This document shows, in pieces, positions 15,579-24,215 of a DNA stretch of 64,000 bases. The notes under the pieces are model-generated. The model saw only the letters and a list, made by a program, of their open reading frames with translations. It was not told the DNA's origin and ran no database searches. Source of the DNA: Butyrivibrio hungatei DSM 14810 (lineage in GTDB: Bacteria; Bacillota; Clostridia; Lachnospirales; Lachnospiraceae); NCBI RefSeq assembly GCF_900143205.1, contig NZ_FRDH01000003.1, forward strand, positions 124,001-188,000, read 5' to 3'. The position numbers and the translations under genes were made by a program. Numbering within the stretch: position 1 is the stretch's first letter; each line of letters begins with the position of its first letter.

Positions 15579-16619
15579 TCACATTTCTTGCTGTAAATGG
15601 CGCCTTCTAAGCTGTCCGCAAGCACCATCTATATCCCTGCCCATTTCCCTTCTAATAGTAACATTTATTCGACTTTTTTCAAGTTTATTTTTGAAAGCTA
15701 AGGCCCCAGAACGATCTGTGGGTTTAAAGTCTCTTTCCTTGATAGGATTGACGGGAATAAGGTTAACTACGGCATTTATGCCCTCTAATAATTTGGACAG
15801 TTCGGCAGCATCCTCATCAGTGTCATTTACTCCGCTTACAAGGGAATATTCAAAGGTCAGCTGCCTTCCGGTCTTGTCAAAATATGCTCTGCATGCATCA
15901 AGTACTTCATCAATGCTGTACTTTTCAGCTATAGGCATGAGTTTTTTACGCTTTTCGTTATTGGATGCGTGAAGAGACAATGCCAGGTTGATAGACAGCT
16001 CTTCATCAGCCAGTCTGTAAATATTTGGAACGATTCCACAAGTAGAAACTGTAAGATTTCTCTGTCCCATGTTCATTCCGTTTTCATCAGTCAAAAGCTT
16101 GATAAACTTAAGGAGATTGTCATAGTTATCAAGAGGCTCTCCACTTCCCATAACTACTACTCGTGAAATCTTTTCACCAGTCTCCCTTGAAATAGCATAT
16201 ATCTGATCCAGCATCTCTGATGGACCAAGGTTTCTGACTACACCATCTATAGTTGATGCACAGAATCTGCATCCCATACGGCATCCAACCTGAGATGAGA
16301 TGCACACGCTATTTCCGAATTTGTACCTCATAAATACGCTCTCGATAACGTTGCCATCAGAAAGTCCAAAAAGGAATTTCTGTGTGCCATCGATCTTGGA
16401 TTTCTGAACATCCACAACCTGAAGCGCTGTATAATCGTAATGCTCAATGCACTTTTCTTTTAAGCTCTTGGATATATTGGTCATTTCATCATAACTTCTG
16501 GCCTTCTTGACGTGCATCCATTCATAGAGCTGCTTTGCTCTAAACTTTGGCTCGCCAAGTTCTTTGATACTATCCTCAAGCTCTGAAAGTGAAAGAGACT
16601 TAATATCTATCTTTGTCAC
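15579..16619 (-). CDS. rlmN: 23S rRNA A2503 / tRNA A37 C2-methyltransferase
   Basis: This 346-residue radical-SAM enzyme has the [4Fe-4S] cysteines at C113, C117 and C120 (GCRMGCRFC) and a conserved C-terminal Cys at about 334 (DGACGQL) that takes part in methyl transfer. It methylates adenosine at C2 in 23S rRNA and some tRNAs. GTG start; the GTGA overlap with the rsmB stop implies coupled translation. Confidence 0.96.
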   Translation of the reverse strand: MTKIDIKSLSLSELEDSIKELGEPKFRAKQLYEWMHVKKARSYDEMTNISKSLKEKCIEHYDYTALQVVDVQKSKIDGTQKFLFGLSDGNVIESVFMRYKFGNSVCISSQVGCRMGCRFCASTIDGVVRNLGPSEMLDQIYAISRETGEKISRVVVMGSGEPLDNYDNLLKFIKLLTDENGMNMGQRNLTVSTCGIVPNIYRLADEELSINLALSLHASNNEKRKKLMPIAEKYSIDEVLDACRAYFDKTGRQLTFEYSLVSGVNDTDEDAAELSKLLEGINAVVNLIPVNPIKERDFKPTDRSGALAFKNKLEKSRINVTIRREMGRDIDGACGQLRRRHLQQEM

Positions 16620-18004
16620 TTCTCTTTTCTCCTTAGAAGCTTTGCTATAAAAAATCCATCTGTTCCAAACTCTCCGGGAAGAAGCTGAATATAGCCTTCC
16701 TTAGAGCTCTTTTTATCTATCCTTACTGGAAGAGCATCTGTAATATCCACTCTGTCAAAAGGAAGTTCTTTGCAGATCCTATCGATCATAGCCTCATTTT
16801 CTGCCTTGTTGACAGTACAGGTTGAATACATGAGTATTCCGCCTGGCCTTACATAGTCATAGGCTGCCTTTACAATCTCCCACTGAAGATCAGCCAGCTC
16901 TTTTAGGCCTTTTTTGGTGGTGTTCAGCTTTATATCGCTCTTTCTGCCTATAATGCCAAGTCCTGAGCAAGGTACATCAAGATATAGGATATCTGCCATA
17001 TCCTCAAGGTTTCCGTCATGGATCCTGGCATCAAAGGCCTCAACTTCAATATTGGAAAGTCCAAGTCTCTCGGCGTTTTCTCTGATGATGTCACACTTTC
17101 TATCAGAAAGGTCTCTGGATATGACTCTTCCTTCTACTCCAACTCTCTCAGCTGCGTGAAGAGTCTTGCCTCCAGGAGCTGCGCAGACATCTATAACAGT
17201 CTGGCCTTCCTTTGGATCTGCAACTTCAGTGACAAGCATTGAGCTTACATCCTGAACTGTAAACAGTCCCTCATCAAATCCTGGAAGGAATCTGATATTA
17301 TCTGTTTTCTCTAGATCTACCGCATATTTAAGGACAGGATTTCTCTTAGCTACAGCTCCTGCCTCATTTAGCTCTTTTACATAAGCATCCACCAATGCAT
17401 CAAGGTCTGAAGCCTTATTCATCTCCATGAGCTTAGGTACATTGAGCCTTATGGTTGTAGGTCTAGCCTGTAAAAAGAACTCCAAAATGCTCTCAGTCCT
17501 GTCGTAGCCATACTCAGATACCCACATTTCGCAGAGCCACTTTGGTGTTGAATAAAACACTGATAAATACTCGCATCCATTATCTATAGCTTTGTCAGGG
17601 TATTTGATATTTTCTTTATTTCTGGAAATATTTCTCAGGACTCCATTTACAAAACCTTTGAGTCCGGAGAACTTGTGCTTGTCAGCAAGCTTAACTGCCT
17701 CATTACAGGCTGCTGAATCTGGAACCTGGTCCATAAACATGATCTGGTAGGTTCCCATTCTCATAAGGCTTCTGATAAGAGGTTGCATCTTCTGAACCTT
17801 AACCTTTGAGAACTGATCCAAACAATAGTCTATCTGGGTCTGTCTCTCAAGGCACCCATCAACTACTCTTTTTATAAACGCCTTATCTCTTGTTTCAAGA
17901 TAGTCGTACTTTTCCAAAGAATCTTTTAACAAGGACATCTTACCAGCCTTGTCCTTGTCATATTCAATTAGGATATTTAAAACAATCTCACGAATATTAG
18001 CCAA
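16616..18004 (-). CDS. rsmB: 16S rRNA m5C967 methyltransferase
   Basis: This 462-residue enzyme has an N-terminal NusB-like RNA-binding domain (residues 1-140) and a C-terminal RsmB/Nop2-type methyltransferase. Motifs are the SAM site DVCAAPGGKTLHAA, the motif IV cysteine LDVPCSGLG and the motif VI cysteine MYSTCTVNKAEN, the two catalytic cysteines. It starts at TTG behind GAGGGTAAGTAA. It is part of the conserved fmt-rsmB-rlmN cluster. Confidence 0.95.
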   Translation of the reverse strand: MANIREIVLNILIEYDKDKAGKMSLLKDSLEKYDYLETRDKAFIKRVVDGCLERQTQIDYCLDQFSKVKVQKMQPLIRSLMRMGTYQIMFMDQVPDSAACNEAVKLADKHKFSGLKGFVNGVLRNISRNKENIKYPDKAIDNGCEYLSVFYSTPKWLCEMWVSEYGYDRTESILEFFLQARPTTIRLNVPKLMEMNKASDLDALVDAYVKELNEAGAVAKRNPVLKYAVDLEKTDNIRFLPGFDEGLFTVQDVSSMLVTEVADPKEGQTVIDVCAAPGGKTLHAAERVGVEGRVISRDLSDRKCDIIRENAERLGLSNIEVEAFDARIHDGNLEDMADILYLDVPCSGLGIIGRKSDIKLNTTKKGLKELADLQWEIVKAAYDYVRPGGILMYSTCTVNKAENEAMIDRICKELPFDRVDITDALPVRIDKKSSKEGYIQLLPGEFGTDGFFIAKLLRRKEK

Positions 18005-18021
18005 TTACTTACCCTCATAAA

Positions 18022-19392
18022 TCATTTAAAATACGTTACTATTCCATATATCATCAAGAATGTGATGAGCGCTGGAAGAACATATTTAAAGTACCAGCTA
18101 AGTTTGCGGCTTACCTTGATTCCAAGACCGCTGTTTACTTCTTCTAAATATTTATCAAAGCCCCATCCATACTTTGTTGTACAGAACAGGCAGCAAATTA
18201 GTGATCCTATAGGCAGGATAACGTTACTAACAATGAAATCCTCAAGGTCCATGATGTTTGTGCCTGGCTTTAATGGTTCAAAGCCTTTGAGTACGTTAAA
18301 GCCAAGGGTACAAGGAATAGAACCAAGTGTGATGATGATTCCTGCAATAAGAGCTGCCTTTTTGCGCTCACTGCCAAATATATCGATAGAGAAGCTTACT
18401 ACGTTCTCAAACACACCAACCATGGTAGAAAGAGCTGCAAAATACATAAACAGGAAGAATAAGCTTCCCCAGACTCTTCCAAGAGGAAGTGCGGTAAATA
18501 CATTAGGAAGTGTAAGGAATATGAGACTTGGTCCACTGTCAGGAGATACGCCGTAAGCAAAGCAAGCAGGAATTGTAATAAGTCCTGCGACAATAGCTAC
18601 GAAAGTATCAAGTCCTGCAACAAGTATTGCCTCTCCTGCAAGGCTTCTCTCTTTTTTGATATAGCTTCCAAATATTTCCATGCTGCCCATACCAAGACTA
18701 AGGGTAAAAAAGCTCTGGTTTAAGGCTGCATACATAACATTTCCAATACCAACTTTTCTGATATTGTCTACATTTGGCATCAGGTAAAAAGCAACGCCCT
18801 CAGATGCACCCTGAAGTGTAAGGGATCTGATTCCTAAAACAATCATGATGCAGATAAGAGCTATCATCATGATCTTGGTGATCTTCTCAACACCGTTCTG
18901 AAGCCCCATGGAGCAGATGACCATAGTTATCAGCATTGTGATGACCATGTATGCTATGAGTATCTCAGGACTATCCATCATAGTAGCAAATGCCTCTTCT
19001 ATACCAGCTGTAGTCTTTCCTTCAAAAGAGCCAGTGAGCATCAGCACAAAATATCTAAGTATCCATCCTGAAACTACTGAATAGAACATAAGAAGCAGGT
19101 AATTACCAAACATTGCCATAAATCCTGACAAATGCCACTTTGTCCCCTCTTTTTCCAATTTCTTATAAGCCGGATAAATACTCATCCTGCTGGCTCTACC
19201 TATGGAATATTCCATAGTCATAACAGGGACACCTAATATAAGTAAAAATAGCAGGTAAATAACTACAAAAATGCCTCCGCCATACTGACCTACCATATAT
19301 GGAAATCGCCATACGTTTCCAATGCCGATCGCACAACCTGCTGACAGCAAAATAAAGCCTAATCGGCTACCGAGTTTTTCTCTTTCTTTCAT
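18022..19392 (-). CDS. Sodium-dependent transporter, NSS (SNF) family
   Basis: This 456-residue membrane protein with about 11-12 helices matches bacterial neurotransmitter:sodium symporters. TM1 carries the unwound sodium-site signature GCAIGIGNVWRFPYMVGQYG. Substrates are usually amino acids or derivatives. It sits inside the rsmB-to-fmt block, an unusual place for a transporter, and has only a weak ribosome site (AGGCGG at distance). Confidence 0.92.
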   Translation of the reverse strand: MKEREKLGSRLGFILLSAGCAIGIGNVWRFPYMVGQYGGGIFVVIYLLFLLILGVPVMTMEYSIGRASRMSIYPAYKKLEKEGTKWHLSGFMAMFGNYLLLMFYSVVSGWILRYFVLMLTGSFEGKTTAGIEEAFATMMDSPEILIAYMVITMLITMVICSMGLQNGVEKITKIMMIALICIMIVLGIRSLTLQGASEGVAFYLMPNVDNIRKVGIGNVMYAALNQSFFTLSLGMGSMEIFGSYIKKERSLAGEAILVAGLDTFVAIVAGLITIPACFAYGVSPDSGPSLIFLTLPNVFTALPLGRVWGSLFFLFMYFAALSTMVGVFENVVSFSIDIFGSERKKAALIAGIIITLGSIPCTLGFNVLKGFEPLKPGTNIMDLEDFIVSNVILPIGSLICCLFCTTKYGWGFDKYLEEVNSGLGIKVSRKLSWYFKYVLPALITFLMIYGIVTYFK

Positions 19393-19399
19393 TAACTGA

Positions 19400-20107
19400 T
19401 TACCGCCTACGATTATTTAACATAACTAGTCTAAGAAGCTGAACTACAGCTGAAGCTGCACTTGCCACATATGTCATAGCGGCTGCAGTTAAGACTTTTC
19501 TGGAGTCAGCAACTTCCTCGTGTCCGAGAATACCGTATTCTTCAAGCATCACGAGAGCTCTGTGAGAAGCATCAAACTCAACCGGAAGTGTAACAAGCTG
19601 GAACAATACTGCCAGCGAAAATACAACGATTCCAATGCTTATAAGTGGTGAAAAACCAAGAAGCATTCCAAGGATCAAAAGAGGTATTCCAGCCTTTGAT
19701 CCGATATTTGCAGCTGGAAGAAGTGCTGTTCTAAAGGACAGTGGTGCATATCCAAAGTGATGCTGCATGACATGTCCGCACTCATGAGCTGCAACGCCAA
19801 TGGCTGCTACGCTTGTTGAATCATACGTTGCATCAGAAAGGTTAACTACCTTGTTTCTGGGATCATAGTGATCTGTAAGTTCTCCTCTGACATGGCAAAC
19901 TGACACATCAGTAATACCATTTCTGCGGAGGATCTCCATTGCAGCCTGTGCTCCAGTCATACCGCACATGCTACGAATCCTTGCGTATTTTTTGTAAACA
20001 GATGAAACTCTGTAACTGGCTACCATACAAAGAATAGCCATGAGAATAACTAAAAAGTACATAGGATCCATTCCGTATCCAAATGCTCTACCATAACCGT
20101 AATACAT
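19400..20107 (-). CDS. Zinc metallopeptidase, YugP family
   Basis: This 235-residue membrane-bound metalloprotease has the zinc motif HECGH (in GVAAHECGHVMQH), an N-terminal membrane helix and two or more hydrophobic helices after the active site. The family is common next to fmt in Clostridia. Its substrates are unknown. GAGGCGATACAT precedes the ATG. Confidence 0.93.
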   Translation of the reverse strand: MYYGYGRAFGYGMDPMYFLVILMAILCMVASYRVSSVYKKYARIRSMCGMTGAQAAMEILRRNGITDVSVCHVRGELTDHYDPRNKVVNLSDATYDSTSVAAIGVAAHECGHVMQHHFGYAPLSFRTALLPAANIGSKAGIPLLILGMLLGFSPLISIGIVVFSLAVLFQLVTLPVEFDASHRALVMLEEYGILGHEEVADSRKVLTAAAMTYVASAASAVVQLLRLVMLNNRRR

Positions 20108-20139
20108 ATGTATCGCCTCTTTTCTTATTGTTCACTTTA

Positions 20140-21072
20140 TTATCCAAGTTTTGTTCCAGCTTCAAGCTTATATCCAAGAAGGAAGTCTTTGACTGCCATT
20201 CTCTTTTTGCCTTCAAGCTGAACCTCTGTAATTTCTAATAGACCGTCACCTGTTGCCACGGTAAAAGAATCTTTGGAAACAGATACTATGCTTCCTGGTT
20301 CTTTTCCCTTTGATGACTCGGATAATGCCTTGGCTTTCCAGATCTTAAAGCTCTTGCCATCTAAACTTGTAAAGGCTGATGGCCATGGATTAAGACCTCT
20401 TACAAGATTTCCGATTGTCTTTGCATCTTTACAAAAATCAATCTTACCCATGTTCTTGGAAAGTTTGCCACACTTAGTAGCCTTTTCTTCATCCTGAGGA
20501 ACAGGAATAAGCTCGCCTTTTTCTATCAAAGGAAGGGCATCTACAATGAGCTCGCCACCCAGGATCGACAGCTTATCAAAAAGTCCGCCTCCAGTCTCAT
20601 CCTCATCGATTGGAATCTCTCTCTGGATCAGAATATCGCCAGTATCCATTCCAGCTGCCATCTGCATGATAGTAACGCCTGTAACCTTCTCGCCATCAAG
20701 GATTGCCTGCTGGATAGGAGCAGCTCCCCTATATTTTGGAAGGAGGGATGCGTGAATATTAACACATCCAAACTTAGGAATATCAAGGATTTCCTGTGAA
20801 AGTATCTGTCCAAATGCAGCTACTACGTAAATGTCTGCTTCGATACTCTTTAAATATGCTACATGCTCAGCCTCTTTTATCCTGACTGGCTGAAATACCG
20901 GAATATCATGCTCTAAGGCACATGCCTTAACATCAGATATCTGAAGCTCTCCACTTCTTCCCTTTGGCTTATCTGGCTGAGTTACAACCAGAACTACTTC
21001 GTGACCTGCTTCTATGATCTTTTCAAGGGCTGTCCTGGCAAAATCAGGAGTTCCCATAAAAACTATCTTCAT
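20140..21072 (-). CDS. fmt: Methionyl-tRNA formyltransferase
   Basis: This 310-residue enzyme formylates initiator Met-tRNA using 10-formyl-tetrahydrofolate. It has the N-terminal FMGTPDFA, the catalytic-site HASLLPKYRGAAPIQ, TGDIL, and the C-terminal OB-like tRNA domain (NPWPSAFT onward). AAGGAAATATTTAA precedes the ATG. A strong terminator lies upstream, so fmt may be transcribed partly by read-through or from its own promoter. Confidence 0.96.
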   Translation of the reverse strand: MKIVFMGTPDFARTALEKIIEAGHEVVLVVTQPDKPKGRSGELQISDVKACALEHDIPVFQPVRIKEAEHVAYLKSIEADIYVVAAFGQILSQEILDIPKFGCVNIHASLLPKYRGAAPIQQAILDGEKVTGVTIMQMAAGMDTGDILIQREIPIDEDETGGGLFDKLSILGGELIVDALPLIEKGELIPVPQDEEKATKCGKLSKNMGKIDFCKDAKTIGNLVRGLNPWPSAFTSLDGKSFKIWKAKALSESSKGKEPGSIVSVSKDSFTVATGDGLLEITEVQLEGKKRMAVKDFLLGYKLEAGTKLG

Positions 21073-21104
21073 TTAAATATTTCCTTTCATATAGGCGTAA
21101 ATTA

Positions 21105-21161
21105 TTCAATAAAATAAGTCCTAAAAGGACACTCTTAAGTGTACCATTTTAGGACTTATTT
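21105..21161 (-). terminator. Terminator-like hairpin between the ABC importer and fmt
   Basis: A perfect 15-bp stem AAATAAGTCCTAAAA / TTTTAGGACTTATTT (21112-21126 and 21147-21161) is followed by ATTTTATTG on the minus strand. It separates the amino-acid importer genes from fmt. Confidence 0.75.
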
Positions 21162-21179
21162 GTACAATTTAAGGCGATA

Positions 21180-22055
21180 TCATTCAGCAGTGATATCTGC
21201 GCCAAAATATTTAACTGAGATCTCTGAAAGTGTACCATCAGCGCGAAGTTCTGCGATAGCCTGATTGATCGCAGCTCTAAGGCTGTCATTGTCAGAACCC
21301 TTTGCAAGAGGAACCGCATACATAGTAACTTCTGAATCTACAGCTGCAACCTTAAGATCAGTTGTTCCTGTAGTATTGAAGTAGTCCTGCGCTGATGTAT
21401 TGGCGTTGATAGTAGCATCAACAGTTCCGTTTAATACAAGCGTCATGGTCTCGCCAAGCGTATCTACGTTAGATACTACAGCGCCGTACTTGATACCCAT
21501 TGCTTCATATGTTGATCCAGCAGAGTTAGCTGTTGTCTTGCCATTTAAATCTTCAAAAGAACTGATTGAATCATTTGAAGCAAGAGTTACAACTACTGCA
21601 TGGTCGTAAGCGTAAGGATCTGTAAAGTCGTAAGTCTCTGATCTGTCAGGTGTAACGTCTACACCGTTAGCCATCATATCAAAAGTTCCGGTAGATACAC
21701 CAGTAAGTCCGCCATCAAAAGCAACTTCCTTGAACTCAGGCTCTACACCAAGCTTTTTAGCTATTGCTGTTGCAACTTCAACATCAAAGCCAACAAGCTC
21801 GTCTGTCTCTGGATCATGATAAGTAAATGGTGACCAGACACCTTCTGTTGCAATAGTGATCTTGCCTGCTGCCTTAATACGTGCAAGGTGATCTTCTGTA
21901 GCGCTCTCATTTTCTGCATCTGTAGCGTCAGCCTGTGCTGTTTCTACTGCTGGAGCTTCATCTGCATTCTCTGTTGCTCCGCCCTGTGAACCACAGGCAA
22001 CAATAGAAGCACTTACAAGAACTGTTGTTAGTAGCATAGATAGTTTTCTTTTCAT
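21180..22055 (-). CDS. Amino-acid ABC transporter substrate-binding lipoprotein
   Basis: This 291-residue lipoprotein has the lipobox SIVACGS (Cys about 21) followed by an Ala/Glu/Asp-rich linker. It then has the polar amino-acid-binding fold of the bacterial family 3 solute-binding proteins (LARIKAAGKITIATEGVWSPF; DELVGFDVEVATAIAKKLG). It would deliver a polar amino acid to the adjacent permease. It is the last gene of the permease-ATPase-binding protein trio. Confidence 0.93.
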   Translation of the reverse strand: MKRKLSMLLTTVLVSASIVACGSQGGATENADEAPAVETAQADATDAENESATEDHLARIKAAGKITIATEGVWSPFTYHDPETDELVGFDVEVATAIAKKLGVEPEFKEVAFDGGLTGVSTGTFDMMANGVDVTPDRSETYDFTDPYAYDHAVVVTLASNDSISSFEDLNGKTTANSAGSTYEAMGIKYGAVVSNVDTLGETMTLVLNGTVDATINANTSAQDYFNTTGTTDLKVAAVDSEVTMYAVPLAKGSDNDSLRAAINQAIAELRADGTLSEISVKYFGADITAE

Positions 22056-22100
22056 AATATTCTCCTTGTCTATCTGTAAACTAGTTAGCAGTTTCCAAAT

Positions 22101-22841
22101 TTAGTTTTCTGTGAGCCGCAGGAACTCTTTGGTCCTTGCCTGTTTTGGTGCTGTAAAGAACTCCTTTGCAGGTCCTTCCTCCACGATATTTCCATCTGCC
22201 ATGAAGATAACATGGGAGGAAACATCCCTGGCAAAGCCCATCTCGTGAGTTACAACTATCATAGTCATACCCTCAGAAGCAAGATTTCTCATTACTTCAA
22301 GTACCTCTGCTGTGAGCTGAGGATCAAGAGCTGACGTAGGCTCATCAAAATAAAGTATCTCAGGTTTTGTAGCAAGAGCTCTTGCAATAGCTACTCTCTG
22401 CTGCTGTCCACCTGATAACTGGCTTGGATAATAGTCTTTAAACTCTTCCATCCCTACCTTGGTAAGAACGTCCATCGCGATATCAACTGCCTCCTCTGAA
22501 CGCATCTTCCTTGCAGATGTAAGGCCAAGTGTCACGTTTTGAATGACAGTCTTATTCGCAAACAAGTTGTAATTTTGGAACACGAAGCCAGTTTTTTTTC
22601 TGATAGCAGCTATATCCCTTTTGGAAATATCAGAAAGGTCATATTCTCTGCCATCAAATACAAATCTTCCGCCATCAGCTTTTTCCAGAAAATTGATGCA
22701 TCTAAGAAGAGTGGTCTTGCCTGAGCCAGATGGTCCCAAAACTGATACAACATCGCCTTTATTAACTTCTATACTAACACCCTTAAGGACTTCGTTATCC
22801 CCAAAGGTCTTCTTAATGTCTTTTACCTGTAATAGTGCCAT
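22101..22841 (-). CDS. Amino-acid ABC transporter ATP-binding protein
   Basis: This 246-residue ATPase has Walker [11 protein letters not shown], signature [15 protein letters not shown], Walker [13 protein letters not shown] and the H-loop VVTHEMGFA. It closely resembles GlnQ/HisP-type polar amino-acid importers. GAGGGCATATT precedes the ATG. It is flanked by its permease and binding protein. Confidence 0.95.
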   Translation of the reverse strand: MALLQVKDIKKTFGDNEVLKGVSIEVNKGDVVSVLGPSGSGKTTLLRCINFLEKADGGRFVFDGREYDLSDISKRDIAAIRKKTGFVFQNYNLFANKTVIQNVTLGLTSARKMRSEEAVDIAMDVLTKVGMEEFKDYYPSQLSGGQQQRVAIARALATKPEILYFDEPTSALDPQLTAEVLEVMRNLASEGMTMIVVTHEMGFARDVSSHVIFMADGNIVEEGPAKEFFTAPKQARTKEFLRLTEN

Positions 22842-22853
22842 AATATGCCCTCT

Positions 22854-23528
22854 TTACTTGCGCTGGCCATAGTTTCCAAGAATCTTTTCACCCTTCTTCT
22901 GAATAAATGTCAGTACAGTACAGAAAATAAGGTAAACAAGCGCTACCTCAATATAAAGAGGCAGATAGTTATATGATTGTCCTGCAAGCTGCTTGGTTCT
23001 GGTAAACATCTCAACTACTGTGATACTTGATGCAAGTGATGTGTCTTTTACCATACTGATAAGCGCATTAAAAAGTGATGGAAACGCTGTTCTGAAAGCC
23101 TGTGGAAGGATGATATGCCACATGATCTGCATATAGTTCATACCAACGCAGTAGCCAGCCTCCAGCTGACCCGCAGGAACAGCCTCCATGGCGGCCCTCA
23201 TGGTCTCAGCACTATACGCACCTTCATTTATAGAAAAAACTATAACAGCCATAACAAACGGATTAGAATGGATTCCCAAAAGTGGAAGTCCATAGAAAGC
23301 TACCATAAGCTGAACCAAAAGAGGTGTGCCCCTTATGATCCAGATATAGAGCCTGCAGATTTCTTTGATAATAGGTACATCCGCATACTGCACCATTGCC
23401 ACTAGTACTGCAATCACAGTAGACAAGATGAATGCCAGTGCCGCAAGCGGAAGTGTTACCTTTAAACCATATTCTAGTATTTTAGGAAAAGAGCTCATAA
23501 GAAGCTCTAAAGTCTTTTCATTTAACAT
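22854..23528 (-). CDS. Amino-acid ABC transporter permease
   Basis: This 224-residue inner-membrane protein is of the HisM/GlnP type with about five helices. It has the EAA-like loop EAGYCVGMNYMQIMWHIILPQA, which docks to the ATPase. It starts 40 bp downstream of def on the same strand and appears inserted between def and fmt. A single permease suggests a homodimeric channel. Confidence 0.94.
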   Translation of the reverse strand: MLNEKTLELLMSSFPKILEYGLKVTLPLAALAFILSTVIAVLVAMVQYADVPIIKEICRLYIWIIRGTPLLVQLMVAFYGLPLLGIHSNPFVMAVIVFSINEGAYSAETMRAAMEAVPAGQLEAGYCVGMNYMQIMWHIILPQAFRTAFPSLFNALISMVKDTSLASSITVVEMFTRTKQLAGQSYNYLPLYIEVALVYLIFCTVLTFIQKKGEKILGNYGQRK

Positions 23529-23568
23529 CTGATATCCTGCTCATATATGGTAGTGAGCAGATCAAAGA

Positions 23569-24075
23569 TCATTCTTTTTCGTGATCCTCTTCTGCTTCTG
23601 CCATAAGTTCTTCGTTATCTACAAGGTCGCCTTCAACCTTTTCTACATACATATGTCCATCGAGATGATCAAGCTCATGGCAGATAGCTCTGGCAAGAAG
23701 CTCTTCGCCTTCGATGATATATTCTTTGCCTTCAAGATCTACGGCTTTAGCCTTAACGTAATTTGGTCTTGTAACTATACCTGACTTACCTGGAAGGGAA
23801 AGACATCCTTCGTAGCCCGTCTGCTCGCCGCTTGTCTCTAAGATCTCCGGGTTGATCATAACGATTGGCTGGTCTCCTTCTGGAGAACAGTCGATAACCA
23901 CAACTCTCTTAAGGATTCCTACCTGAGGTGCAGCAAGTCCAACACCGTTAGCTTCGTACATAGTCTCAAGCATGTCTGCTACTAATTCCTGTATTCTAGG
24001 AGTGATCTCTTTAACGTCCTTACACTTCTTTGCAAGTACATCATCACCATATTCTCTTATTGTTCTAAGCGCCAT
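23569..24075 (-). CDS. def: Peptide deformylase
   Basis: This 168-residue metallo-enzyme removes N-formyl groups from new proteins. All three motifs are intact: GVGLAAPQVG, EGCLSLPG and CHELDHLDG (metal ligands Cys, His, His). AAGGAGG precedes the ATG. It is separated from priA by 140 bp containing a long inverted repeat. Confidence 0.97.
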   Translation of the reverse strand: MALRTIREYGDDVLAKKCKDVKEITPRIQELVADMLETMYEANGVGLAAPQVGILKRVVVIDCSPEGDQPIVMINPEILETSGEQTGYEGCLSLPGKSGIVTRPNYVKAKAVDLEGKEYIIEGEELLARAICHELDHLDGHMYVEKVEGDLVDNEELMAEAEEDHEKE

Positions 24076-24116
24076 TTTGGCCTCCTTTATTATAAATAAT
24101 CTGATTCAATCTATAT

Positions 24117-24186
24117 TATCATATAATAAAGCATTTTTGATATATTGTACTCGCAATTAAGTTTTGTACAATTTTATTATATGATA
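24117..24186. repeat. Bulged AT-rich inverted repeat between priA and def
   Basis: Perfect 14-bp arms TATCATATAATAAA (24117-24130) and TTTATTATATGATA (24173-24186) enclose a second inverted pair ATTGTAC / GTACAAT (24144-24150 and 24166-24172). It lacks the GC stem and T-run of a terminator. It could be an operator or a transcript-stability structure ahead of def. Confidence 0.6.
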
Positions 24187-24215
24187 TCTTATTTTTCAAA
24201 AAAGTCAACTACTTC

